The translations under genes and the position numbers were made by a program. A stretch of DNA of 38,060 nt from an uncultured Lachnospiraceae bacterium (GTDB lineage: Bacteria; Bacillota; Clostridia; Lachnospirales; Lachnospiraceae), in contig CABUAW010000020.1 in assembly GCA_902489645.1 (NCBI GenBank), positions 1 to 38,060 on the forward strand, given 5' to 3'. Below the pieces are notes generated by a model that saw only the letters and a program-made list of their open reading frames with translations, had not been told where the DNA came from and made no database searches. The stretch's first letter is position 1. Every line of letters starts with the position of its first letter. Below, piece by piece: positions 24,361 to 32,330 of this stretch.

Positions 24361-26088
24361 ATGCCATATCAGAAACGGGGCTTTTGCAGGCAGATTCAGC
24401 TGGCCTTTTCCCGTTACGTTGCCGTACTTGTGGGACTGCTCCTTTTATTTTGGATTATTTTTATAGTTGCAACCTCGGTGACGGCTTCCCATGCAAATTA
24501 CCGGGCCAACGCCAATTTAAAGGCAAAACTGGATTTGGAAATCGAAGCCTATCAGACCTATATGGAAAGCACAAAGGATAACCCTTTGTATGAAAATTGT
24601 TTCCGTGAGAAAACCTCAAGCCCGGAGCTTTACCAGGAGCTTTATGACTTTGTGCGGGCGAGGGAGTGCGGCAGTCTCTTTTATGTTATTGACGGCGAGG
24701 GAGATATTTTACTGACAAACGCCTGGTCGGCCAGAGACAGTTATACGGCGACAAGTCACGACCAGCGTCAGTTTTTGCGGCGGTTGGAGAGCGGGAATAC
24801 GGACGGCATGTGTTACCATGAGAGCCGGACCGGAAACCGTGAAATCTGTTATTTAATCGGACGGAGAATATGTCTGACGGAAACCGAGCGCGGTTATCTG
24901 GTATTTGAATTGCTGGAAGATGAAATGAAACAGATGATTTCGGAAAAATACCGGGACGTGGTTATCCTGAGAGATAATTTCCATCGGGTGATTGCCAGCA
25001 GCGACGATACGCTGGTGGATTCTCTGGGAATGTTTGAGGGAAAAGAGAGCAAGGCCCACCGGATGGCTGTCAATGACATGGAGTATCTGGTATATTCCAG
25101 TCAGTGCCGGCTTTTGGATATTGAGATTCTGACCATGGATTCCCTGACGATGTTTAATATGATTATTAAATACGGGGTGATATTGATTTTTATTGCGGCG
25201 ATGATGATGATTATTATGATTAGTCTGTTATCCCGTTCCGTAGGGACGCGGCTGTCCCGGCCGCTGGAGCAGCTTCAGCAGGCCATCGACGCGTTTCAGA
25301 GCGGGAATATGGATTTTCAACTGAGCATCGACTGCGCCGACGAATTTCAGTATTTGTCCCATCGTTATATGGACCTGACCGCAGAAATCCGGGAGCTTGT
25401 CGCACAGAATGTGGAAATCGCCGACAGGGCCAGACTGGCGGAAATCCGGGAGCTTCAAACCCAGTTTGACCCGCATTTTATCTTTAATATCCTTCAAACT
25501 ATCCAATATATGAATTACGAGGACCCGATGAAGTCGGTACAGATGATTCAGCTTTTATCGAATCTTTTAAGGTACAGTATCGGAACCGGGAAAACCCAGG
25601 TCGTTTTGAAAAATGATATTCAATATATTCAGACCTATCTGGAATTACAGAAGATTCGCCTGGATGAAAATCTGACCTATGATATCCGGATTCCCGAAGA
25701 AATGGAGGACTGCCTGATTCCGAAGCTTATTATCCAGCCGTTGGTGGAAAATTGTATCCGCCACGGATATCGCAAAAAAGCGTCTCTGGATATTGTCATC
25801 AGCGGGGAAATTGACGGAGCGGATGCCTTTCTCAGAGTGACGGATAATGGGGATGGAATTTCGGGGGAAGGATTGGAAAAAATCAACCGAAAACTTGAAA
25901 GCTCGGCAATGCCGTCGGACGCCCATATTGGGCTGCAGAATACCCACTGCCGTCTGCGGCTGACTTATGGAGAACCTTATGGAATACAAATTTCGAGCAG
26001 GGAAAAAATAGGAACAGAGATTTTAATTCATTTTCCGGTTCGAAGAGGAGGAACAGAGGATGTATCGGGTATTGATAGTGGAAGATGA
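24361..26088 (+). CDS. YesM-type sensor histidine kinase
   Basis: 575-residue membrane kinase. TM1 is near residues 16-38, an extracellular sensor region runs about 40-265, and TM2 is about 271-293. A HAMP-like linker follows (LSRPLEQLQQAIDAFQSGNM). The His_kinase domain has the phosphoacceptor motif QTQFDPHFIFN with His372. The ATPase domain has an N-box (PLVENCIRHG) and G-box (DNGDGIS). The phosphoacceptor reads FDPHFIFN where the family usually has xNPHFLFN. The start at 24361 is fixed by GAAAGGGG 10 bases upstream; the longer open frame overlaps the permease. It lies 22 bases after the permease gene and overlaps the response regulator, so it most likely senses the transporter's substrate or its binding protein. 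Confidence 0.94.
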   Translation: MPYQKRGFCRQIQLAFSRYVAVLVGLLLLFWIIFIVATSVTASHANYRANANLKAKLDLEIEAYQTYMESTKDNPLYENCFREKTSSPELYQELYDFVRARECGSLFYVIDGEGDILLTNAWSARDSYTATSHDQRQFLRRLESGNTDGMCYHESRTGNREICYLIGRRICLTETERGYLVFELLEDEMKQMISEKYRDVVILRDNFHRVIASSDDTLVDSLGMFEGKESKAHRMAVNDMEYLVYSSQCRLLDIEILTMDSLTMFNMIIKYGVILIFIAAMMMIIMISLLSRSVGTRLSRPLEQLQQAIDAFQSGNMDFQLSIDCADEFQYLSHRYMDLTAEIRELVAQNVEIADRARLAEIRELQTQFDPHFIFNILQTIQYMNYEDPMKSVQMIQLLSNLLRYSIGTGKTQVVLKNDIQYIQTYLELQKIRLDENLTYDIRIPEEMEDCLIPKLIIQPLVENCIRHGYRKKASLDIVISGEIDGADAFLRVTDNGDGISGEGLEKINRKLESSAMPSDAHIGLQNTHCRLRLTYGEPYGIQISSREKIGTEILIHFPVRRGGTEDVSGIDSGR

Positions 26089-27676
26089 AAAAGTGATACG
26101 AAAAGGAATTATTTATGTCATCGACTGGGCGGCGCTCGATTGTCTTGTCGTCGGAGAAGCTGAGAATGGACAGCAGGGGCTTGATATGATTGAGCGGTTT
26201 CGGCCCGATATTGTCATTACGGATGTCCGTATGCCGTTGATGGATGGGCTGGAAATGATTCGTAAGGGCCGGGAAAAACAAAGTTTTGAGGCGATTCTTT
26301 TATCGGCCTACGACGATTTTGATTATGTGCAGAAGGCGCTGCATCTGGAGGCCTGTGAATATTTACTGAAACCGGTGGATAATGACGGATTGACCCGGGC
26401 TATTATCGAAGCATGCCGTAAGACGGACCGGAGAAATGAAGTCCGGTGGCTGGAAACAACCTGGAAGGAAAGCCAGAAAAACGCCTCCGGCCCGGCAGAT
26501 AGCCTGGATATTCTGGAACTGGAACAGAAGAAACAAAAATTATCCTTCTATCCCGGGAAAATGGTCCGGTATGTTCAGCAGCATTATGCGGAGCGGATGA
26601 GCCTGCAGAATCTGAGCGATACCTATAAGGTCAGCGCCGCCTATTTGAGTCGGGAGTTTAAAAAAGAGATGGGCTGCTCTTTTAATGATTTCTTAAACCG
26701 ATACCGGATACACTGTGCGATTCAGATTATGAAAACGGAAAAAATCCGTGTTTATGAAATTGCGGCCCTATGCGGTTTCAGCGATTATAAATACTTTATT
26801 TCAATATTCCATAAATATGTAGACTGTACGCCGACAGAGTTTATGGAATTTCAACACCGGGAGCGCATACAGCGCGATGACAATGACACAGAGGAGGAAT
26901 CAACGATGATACAGCTTGTGGCCTGCGATATCGACGGAACATTGCTGCACGGGGAAGAAACGGAACTGAAACCGGCAGTGATAGACGAGATACGGCGTTT
27001 AAAAAAGAAAAATATTTTGTTTTGTCCGGCCAGCGGCCGTCAGTATACGAGCCTGCGCCGATTGTTTCGGGAGGTGGCGGATGATATTTATTATATGTGT
27101 GAAAACGGCGCGGTTATCTATGGACCGGGAAGCCCGGGGGAGGTTCTGGCAAAAACAGAGATTCCCAGGGATAAGGCCGAGGCGCTGTGCCATGAGATTA
27201 TATCCAGGGATAATTGCGATGTTTTAATTTCCGGAGCGAATATGAGTTATCTTTGCCCGAAGGAAATGGAAATTGTGCGGGTCATCCGGGATTTTACCGG
27301 GAATAATATGACGATTGTCGCTTCTCCCGGGGAAGTACCCGAGCCCATCGTAAAAATCTCGGCATACTGCCGGGACGGGGCGGTCAGCATTGATAAACCT
27401 CTTGGAGACCGTTGGCGGGATTTCTTTAATGTGGCGGTGGCCGGAGAACCGTGGCTCGATTTCACCCTGGCCGATAAGGGCAGCGCCATCCGGCAGTTGA
27501 GCCGGATACTTTCGATTCCTCTGGAAAACATGATGGCTGTCGGCGATAATTACAATGATGTGACCATGCTCCGGGGCGTTGGGCATCCGGTGCTTATGGA
27601 AAATGCGGTGGAGGCTTTAAAAAAACAGTTTCCGAAGCGGTGCGTCCGGGTGACGGATGTCCTTGAAACATTGTAA
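26060..27676 (+). CDS. Response regulator (AraC-type) fused to Cof-type HAD phosphatase
   Basis: 538 codons without a stop, joining two usually separate proteins. Residues 1-120 are a receiver domain with phosphoacceptor Asp55 (DIVITDVRMP) and Lys104 (LLKPVD). Residues about 165-270 are an AraC-type DNA-binding domain (MSLQNLSDTYKVSAAYLSRE; IAALCGFSDYKYFISIFHKY). After a short acidic linker, residues 283-538 are a complete Cof-type HAD hydrolase with DIDGTLL (nucleophile Asp290), ASGRQY and GDNYNDVTML. GAGGAGG at 26891-26897 precedes an in-frame ATG at 26906, so a free 256-residue phosphatase could also be made. Both parts are close to the usual length of the free proteins. The gene overlaps the kinase gene by 29 bases. 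Confidence 0.85.
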   Translation: MYRVLIVEDEKVIRKGIIYVIDWAALDCLVVGEAENGQQGLDMIERFRPDIVITDVRMPLMDGLEMIRKGREKQSFEAILLSAYDDFDYVQKALHLEACEYLLKPVDNDGLTRAIIEACRKTDRRNEVRWLETTWKESQKNASGPADSLDILELEQKKQKLSFYPGKMVRYVQQHYAERMSLQNLSDTYKVSAAYLSREFKKEMGCSFNDFLNRYRIHCAIQIMKTEKIRVYEIAALCGFSDYKYFISIFHKYVDCTPTEFMEFQHRERIQRDDNDTEEESTMIQLVACDIDGTLLHGEETELKPAVIDEIRRLKKKNILFCPASGRQYTSLRRLFREVADDIYYMCENGAVIYGPGSPGEVLAKTEIPRDKAEALCHEIISRDNCDVLISGANMSYLCPKEMEIVRVIRDFTGNNMTIVASPGEVPEPIVKISAYCRDGAVSIDKPLGDRWRDFFNVAVAGEPWLDFTLADKGSAIRQLSRILSIPLENMMAVGDNYNDVTMLRGVGHPVLMENAVEALKKQFPKRCVRVTDVLETL

Positions 27677-27681
27677 CCCTA

Positions 27682-27710
27682 TTGCAAATCCGTATCAGGT
27701 GTGCTATATT
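27682..27710 (+). promoter_or_regulatory. Promoter of the riboswitch operon
   Basis: TTGCAA (27682-27687), 17 bases, TATATT (27705-27710), giving a start near 27717, just before the cobalamin aptamer. Confidence 0.65.
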
Positions 27711-27728
27711 ATCAGTAATTGAATAAAT

Positions 27729-27900
27729 AACAGCAGGTGTCAGATTGAAACATTTTCATATCTGGTGAAAAGGGAAACAGGTGAGAATCCTGTACGAACT
27801 CGTCACTGTATTTAGGGAGCCGAGGCCGAAATATCACTGGGAAACCGGGAAGATGGCCGAAGGCGTTGAACTATAAGCCAGGAGACCTGCCTGACTGTTG
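27729..27900 (+). promoter_or_regulatory. Cobalamin riboswitch aptamer
   Basis: The conserved blocks of the B12-element occur in order: AACAG-CAGGTG at the 5' side of P1, AAAAGGGAA with AGGTGAGAATCCTGTACG (27769-27796), CGTCACTGTA (27801-27810), GGAGCC (27815-27820), CACTGGGAAACCGGGAAG (27835-27852), and the B12 box AGCCAGGAGACCTGCC (27876-27891). CTGACTGTTG closes P1. It binds adenosylcobalamin or a related corrinoid and lowers expression of the genes downstream. Confidence 0.97.
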
Positions 27901-27975
27901 TACGGGAACATCACGTTCCAGACCACGAGTAATTGGTTGTACATATGAAATTGAAACGGCGATTTTGTATATGCG

Positions 27976-28010
27976 ACCCTTTGCGTGTTTTTATAGCAAA
28001 GGGTTTTATT
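27976..28010 (+). terminator. Terminator of the cobalamin riboswitch
   Basis: ACCCTTTGC / GCAAAGGGT perfect stem, followed by TTTATT. An alternative pairing, GGTTGTACATAT (27935-27946) with GTATATGCGACC (27967-27978), overlaps its 5' arm and could act as the antiterminator. The stretch 28011-28124 then holds only leader and the ribosome binding site of cbiK. Confidence 0.85.
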
Positions 28011-28124
28011 GATATACGCCCAAATGCCTGCGGCTTTATTGCGTGATTCTTTTGGAATGGTTTTTCCGTATATTATTCAACAATACAGACAGACTGAAAA
28101 ATGGTCGGAAAGAGGAGGAGAATC

Positions 28125-29090
28125 ATGAAAAAGAGATTCGCAGCATTTTTAGCGGCAGCCCTGGTGGGAACAATGATTTTATCTGGCTGCAGCAGCAAGA
28201 CGGAGGAAACAGAGGCAGCAGAGACAACCGCTGAAACAGCGGCAGAAACGAAGGTGGATGAAACGGAAACAGCAGAAACAACAGCAGGCGAAGCCGCAGA
28301 TAAGGTGATTATGGTAGTCAGCTTCGGAACAAGCTATAACGATAGCAGAGAAGCTACGATTGGCGCTATTGAAAATGCGATAGCGGACGCCTATCCGGAA
28401 TATGACGTGCGCCGGGCGTTTACAAGCCAGATTATCATTGATAAGCTGAAAGAACGTGACGGACTTGAAATTGATAATGTGGAGGAAGCTCTGGACAGAG
28501 CCGTAGCCGACGGTGTTAAGACGTTGGTCGTTCAGCCGACCCATTTGATGGACGGATATGAATATACGGATTTGGCAGACGCCTTGAAGGATTATGAGGA
28601 TAAGTTTGAGCAGGTTGCCCTGGCTGAGCCATTATTGACAAGCGATGAGGATTTTGATGCCGTAGCGAAGGCAATTACAGAAGCGACGGCTTCTTACGAT
28701 GACGGCGAGACAGCGATTAGTTTCATGGGACATGGTACGGAAGCGGACTCCAACGAAGTTTATGCAAAGCTTCAGGATGTGGTGACGGCGGCCGGTTATG
28801 AAAACTATTTCATCGGAACAGTTGAAGCCGAGCCTTCTGTGACGGACGTCATTGCGGCAATTAATGAAAAAGGAACATACACAAAAGTTGTACTGGAGCC
28901 TTTGATGGTTGTTGCCGGCGACCATGCAAATAATGATATGGCCGGTGATGAAGAGGACTCCTGGAAGAGTCAGATTGAGGCGGAGGGCTATGAAGTCGAG
29001 TGTGTCATTAGAGGTCTCGGCGAACTTCCGGCTATCCAGGATATCTATGTAGCACATACACAGGCGGCCATTGACAGTCTTGCAAAATAA
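28125..29090 (+). CDS. cbiK: Lipoprotein form of CbiK cobaltochelatase
   Basis: 321 residues. CbiK inserts cobalt into sirohydrochlorin in the anaerobic B12 pathway and is normally cytoplasmic. Here a signal peptide ends in LSGC (lipidated Cys22), followed by a Thr/Glu/Ala-rich linker to about residue 58, so the protein should sit outside the membrane. The chelatase domain starts IMVVSFGTSYNDSREATIGA. Candidate metal-binding histidines are in QPTHLMDGYEY and AGDHANNDMAGDEEDSW, with SFMGHGT between, matching the family. The start at 28125 is chosen by GAGGAGGAG about 6 bases upstream; the longer frame from 28101 would delay the signal peptide. It is the first gene behind the cobalamin riboswitch. 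No other cobalamin synthesis gene is present in the window. Confidence 0.93.
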   Translation: MKKRFAAFLAAALVGTMILSGCSSKTEETEAAETTAETAAETKVDETETAETTAGEAADKVIMVVSFGTSYNDSREATIGAIENAIADAYPEYDVRRAFTSQIIIDKLKERDGLEIDNVEEALDRAVADGVKTLVVQPTHLMDGYEYTDLADALKDYEDKFEQVALAEPLLTSDEDFDAVAKAITEATASYDDGETAISFMGHGTEADSNEVYAKLQDVVTAAGYENYFIGTVEAEPSVTDVIAAINEKGTYTKVVLEPLMVVAGDHANNDMAGDEEDSWKSQIEAEGYEVECVIRGLGELPAIQDIYVAHTQAAIDSLAK

Positions 29091-29110
29091 TTCAATGATA
29101 TGGAGAAACG

Positions 29111-30103
29111 ATGTTGAAAAAACGAATAATTTATATTGCAGCGCTTCTCATGACGATTACCGGTGTGCTTGGCACACCGGTAATCTGCCATGGGGAAGAA
29201 AATTCAGAAACGGCCGAAGAAAGCCAGGTATCGGACCTGATTGCTTCGGATGATGAGCGGACGGTCCAGCAGGCCGTCGGAGAAGAAGGGGCGGAACCCG
29301 TTTATGCCCAAAATCTGAAAGAGGGAACGTATACCATTGAGGTGGATTCCAGTTCCTCTATGTTTCGCATCGTGAATGCGGAGCTGACAGTCAAAGACGG
29401 CGCGATGACGGCGCGCATCACCCTGGGCGGCAAAGGCTATTTAAAATTATTTATGGGAACCGGAGTGGAGGCCGTAGCGGCCGATGCATCGGCCTATGCA
29501 GATTTTTCAGAGGACAGCGAAGGCGCCTATACCTATGAAGTTCCGGTGGAAGCCCTGAATAAAGAACTGGAATGTACCGGTTTCAGTAAGCGAAAAGAAA
29601 AATGGTACGACCATCAGATTTTTTTTAAGGCGGATACCCTTCCGGCAGAAGCCTTCGTTATGGAACAGGAAACCATCGATATGCAGGACGGGGATTACAG
29701 GGTCGATGTAGAATTGGCCGGAGGCACCGGAAAGGCGGAAGTTACCTCCCCGGCCCGGCTCCATATTGAAGAGAAAAAAGCGACGGCGTCCATTGAATGG
29801 AGCAGCCCGAATTATGATTATATGGTGGTCAACGGTGAAAAATATCTTCCGGTGAATACGGAAGGCAACAGCGTTTTTGAAATTCCCGTACTCGTATTTG
29901 ACGAGGCGATGACGGTGACGGCGGATACGACGGCAATGAGCGTGCCCCATGAAATCGAATATACGCTGACATTTGATAAGGCGTCGATTCAGAGCGAAGG
30001 CGGCCAGACAACATGGATAGCCGGAATCGTGATTGTCGTCATTGCGGCGGTTATTGTCGTGTTTGTGATTCGGAAAAAGAAGGGAATTTCGAATGAAGCT
30101 TAA
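29111..30103 (+). CDS. Membrane-anchored surface protein with two NEAT-like repeats
   Basis: 330 residues. A signal peptide (1 to about 28, cleavage near CHG-EE) and a C-terminal membrane anchor (about 302-320, then RKKK) leave residues about 29-300 outside the cell. There are two related beta-sandwich-like repeats. Repeat 1 (69-174) has EGTYTIEVDSSSSMF, LTVKDGAMTARITL and KWYDHQIFF. Repeat 2 (191-291) has DGDYRVDVELAGGTGKAEV, LHIEEKKATASIEW and EIEYTLTFDKAS. The order resembles NEAT heme-binding domains, including the S-x2-M helix in repeat 1, but the YxxxY strand motif is not clear. Its place between the CbiK lipoprotein and a BtuF-like protein suggests it hands a tetrapyrrole to the importer. 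It overlaps the next gene by 11 bases. Confidence 0.85.
   Translation: MLKKRIIYIAALLMTITGVLGTPVICHGEENSETAEESQVSDLIASDDERTVQQAVGEEGAEPVYAQNLKEGTYTIEVDSSSSMFRIVNAELTVKDGAMTARITLGGKGYLKLFMGTGVEAVAADASAYADFSEDSEGAYTYEVPVEALNKELECTGFSKRKEKWYDHQIFFKADTLPAEAFVMEQETIDMQDGDYRVDVELAGGTGKAEVTSPARLHIEEKKATASIEWSSPNYDYMVVNGEKYLPVNTEGNSVFEIPVLVFDEAMTVTADTTAMSVPHEIEYTLTFDKASIQSEGGQTTWIAGIVIVVIAAVIVVFVIRKKKGISNEA
29156..29184 (+). other. Perfect 13-base hairpin inside signal-peptide codons
   Basis: ATTACCGGTGTGC / GCACACCGGTAAT with a 3-base loop (TTG), 45 bases after the start codon of the NEAT-like gene. No T-run follows. It codes for residues 16-25 of the signal peptide. Confidence 0.9.
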
Positions 30104-31250
30104 AAAAGGCATTTTCAGTTTTTTTATCCTTTTTATCCTAGTGATAACCCTGGCCGCCTGCGGTTCGCCGCAGGCGGCGGGGGACAGGCTGTCTGAGGAC
30201 AGGGATATCAGTCCGGAAATTGAATATGAGGGCCGGATGCCTCTGGAATATGCACAGGAATTTGCGATAGACAAATATAGCGGCGGTTATGCGTTGATTT
30301 CCATAGCCGACGGCAGCCGTTTTTTGGTTGTACCGGAGGCGAAGGAAGCGCCGGAAAATCTGGATGAGGATATTGTTGTCCTGAAACAGCCGATGAACCG
30401 TATCTATATGGTGGCCTCGGCGGTCATGGATATGTTTCGGGCCATCGACGCGCTGGATGCCATACGGCTTTCGGGAACGGATGCGGACGGATGGTATATT
30501 GAAGAGGCGAAAGCTGCCATGGAGGCGGGCGATATACTCTATGCAGGAAAATACAGTATGCCGGATTACGAGCGGATTTTATCCGAGGGCTGCCGTCTGG
30601 CCATTGAAAATATGATGATTACGCATACGCCGGAGGTTCAGGAAAAACTGGAGGGCTTCGGCATCCCGGTGCTTGTTGACCGTTCCAGCTATGAATCCCA
30701 TCCCCTTGGGCGGATGGAATGGGTAAAGCTGTATGGCGTGCTGATGGGAAAGGAAAATGCGGCGGAAGCCGCTTTTGAGGCTCAGACAGAAGCGCTGGCG
30801 GATATCAGTCATCAGGAAACTACGGGAAAAACAGTGGCCTTTTTCTATTTGACGGCCAACGGTTCTGTCAATGTCCGCAAATCTTCGGATTATGTGCCGA
30901 AAATGATTGAGCTGGCCGGGGGCAGATATATTTTTGAAAATCTCGGGGATGAAGAGAGTAAATCTTCGTCAACGAATATGCAGATGGAGGAATTTTATGC
31001 CGGGGCCAGGGACGCGGATTTTCTTATTTATAATAGTACGGTAGACGGAGAAATCGGGTCTGTGGAGGAGCTTTTGGCAAAAAGTGATTTGCTGAAGGAT
31101 TTCAAAGCGGTCAAAGAGGGACATGTCTGGTGTACGACACGTAATTTTTATCAGGAATCCATGTCGCTGGGAACTTTTATTATGGATATTTATAAAATAC
31201 TCACAGAGGGCGAAACTGCGGATACGCAGTATATCTATTTGCTGCGATAG
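30093..31250 (+). CDS. BtuF/FhuD-type substrate-binding lipoprotein
   Basis: 385-residue periplasmic-binding-protein type III (Peripla_BP_2) lipoprotein. The signal peptide ends in LAAC with lipidated Cys23. The two lobes are visible: YMVASAVMDMFRAIDALDAI at the start, then MPDYERILSEGCRLAIENMM, IPVLVDRSSYESHPLGRMEW, and C-terminal VKEGHVWCTTRNFYQESMSL. This family carries vitamin B12, heme or siderophores. The riboswitch upstream favours a corrinoid. It overlaps the NEAT-like gene by 11 bases, with AAGGGA 8 bases before the ATG, so translation is coupled. The permease follows 18 bases later. Confidence 0.9.
   Translation: MKLKKGIFSFFILFILVITLAACGSPQAAGDRLSEDRDISPEIEYEGRMPLEYAQEFAIDKYSGGYALISIADGSRFLVVPEAKEAPENLDEDIVVLKQPMNRIYMVASAVMDMFRAIDALDAIRLSGTDADGWYIEEAKAAMEAGDILYAGKYSMPDYERILSEGCRLAIENMMITHTPEVQEKLEGFGIPVLVDRSSYESHPLGRMEWVKLYGVLMGKENAAEAAFEAQTEALADISHQETTGKTVAFFYLTANGSVNVRKSSDYVPKMIELAGGRYIFENLGDEESKSSSTNMQMEEFYAGARDADFLIYNSTVDGEIGSVEELLAKSDLLKDFKAVKEGHVWCTTRNFYQESMSLGTFIMDIYKILTEGETADTQYIYLLR
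30153..30178 (+). other. Perfect 11-base hairpin with TTCG loop inside lipobox codons
   Basis: GCCGCCTGCGG / CCGCAGGCGGC closed by a TTCG tetraloop, one of the most stable RNA loops known. It spans the codons of the lipobox (AACGSPQAA) of the BtuF-like gene, 60 bases after its start. No T-run follows. Confidence 0.92.
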
Positions 31251-31268
31251 AAAAGAGATGATATAAAT

Positions 31269-32327
31269 ATGAAAGCCAAAGGATACGGGAAGGCGGATAT
31301 GGGGACGGGAAAACGGCGCAGAGAAATAAGATATATCCTTTCCTTTGCCATCTTAGCCGGTTTGCTTTTATTATTATTAGTGTGGAATATTTGCGCCGGG
31401 AGCGTTTCGGTCGTACCCGGCGAGATTGTAAAGAGTCTTCTGGGGCAGGAAATTGATGAAACCGCGGCCAATATTCTCTGGAAAATCCGCTGGCCGAGGG
31501 CGTTGGCCGCAGCCATCCTTGGCGGTGCGCTGGCGCTTTCCGGGTATCTGTTACAGACGTTTTTTCATAATCCGATTGCGGGTCCCTTTGTTCTTGGCAT
31601 TTCTTCGGGAGCTAAATTGGCCGTGGCCCTGGTCATGGTATTTTCTCTTGGAAATTTTCTGAGAATCAGTTCGGCCGTGATGATTATTGCCGCCTTTGCC
31701 GGAGCCATGCTGTCTATGGGTTTCGTACTTCTCATGTCCAAAAAAGTGAATCGTATGTCTATGCTGATTATCAGCGGAGTTATGATTGGGTACATATGCT
31801 CGGCGATTACGGATTTGGTGGTGACCTTTGCCGACGATGCGGATATCGTGAATCTGCACAACTGGTCAAAGGGGAGTTTTTCAGGAATCACATGGGAAAA
31901 TGTGGCGGTTATGTCCGTGGTGGTTTTTGCGGTGTTCTTTGTCCTGATTTTTATGTCGAAGCCCATCAGCGCTTACCAGATGGGAGAGGCCTATGCCCGG
32001 AACATGGGTATAAATATCCGGTTATTTCGGGCGGCGCTGGTTGTTTTGTCCAGCATTTTATCCGCATGTATCACGGCCTTTGCCGGGCCGGTGTCCTTTG
32101 TGGGAATTGCAGTTCCCCATTTGGTAAAGAATCTTTTTCAGACATCGAAGCCGATTCTTATGATTCCCGCCTGTTTTTTGGGCGGCGGCGTTTTTTGCCT
32201 GTTTTGCGATTTGCTTGCGAGAACACTGTTTGCCCCGACAGAACTGAGTATCAGTACGGTTACTGCGGTTTTTGGAGCGCCGGTTGTCATTCTGATTATG
32301 ATATACCGTCAAAAGGAGAAAATGTGA
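31269..32327 (+). CDS. BtuC/FecCD-type ABC permease
   Basis: 352-residue membrane permease of the FecCD family for B12, heme or siderophore import. About ten membrane segments are expected, with the first at about 18-38. Family motifs are WKIRWPRALAAAILGGALAL, SGYLLQTFFHNPIAGPFVLG (with the following SSGAKLA), and the C-terminal GPVSFVGIAVPHLVK, which docks with the ATPase. The ribosome binding site is weak (AAAAGAG). The ATPase gene begins 4 bases after the stop. Confidence 0.95.
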   Translation: MKAKGYGKADMGTGKRRREIRYILSFAILAGLLLLLLVWNICAGSVSVVPGEIVKSLLGQEIDETAANILWKIRWPRALAAAILGGALALSGYLLQTFFHNPIAGPFVLGISSGAKLAVALVMVFSLGNFLRISSAVMIIAAFAGAMLSMGFVLLMSKKVNRMSMLIISGVMIGYICSAITDLVVTFADDADIVNLHNWSKGSFSGITWENVAVMSVVVFAVFFVLIFMSKPISAYQMGEAYARNMGINIRLFRAALVVLSSILSACITAFAGPVSFVGIAVPHLVKNLFQTSKPILMIPACFLGGGVFCLFCDLLARTLFAPTELSISTVTAVFGAPVVILIMIYRQKEKM

Positions 32328-32330
32328 CAG

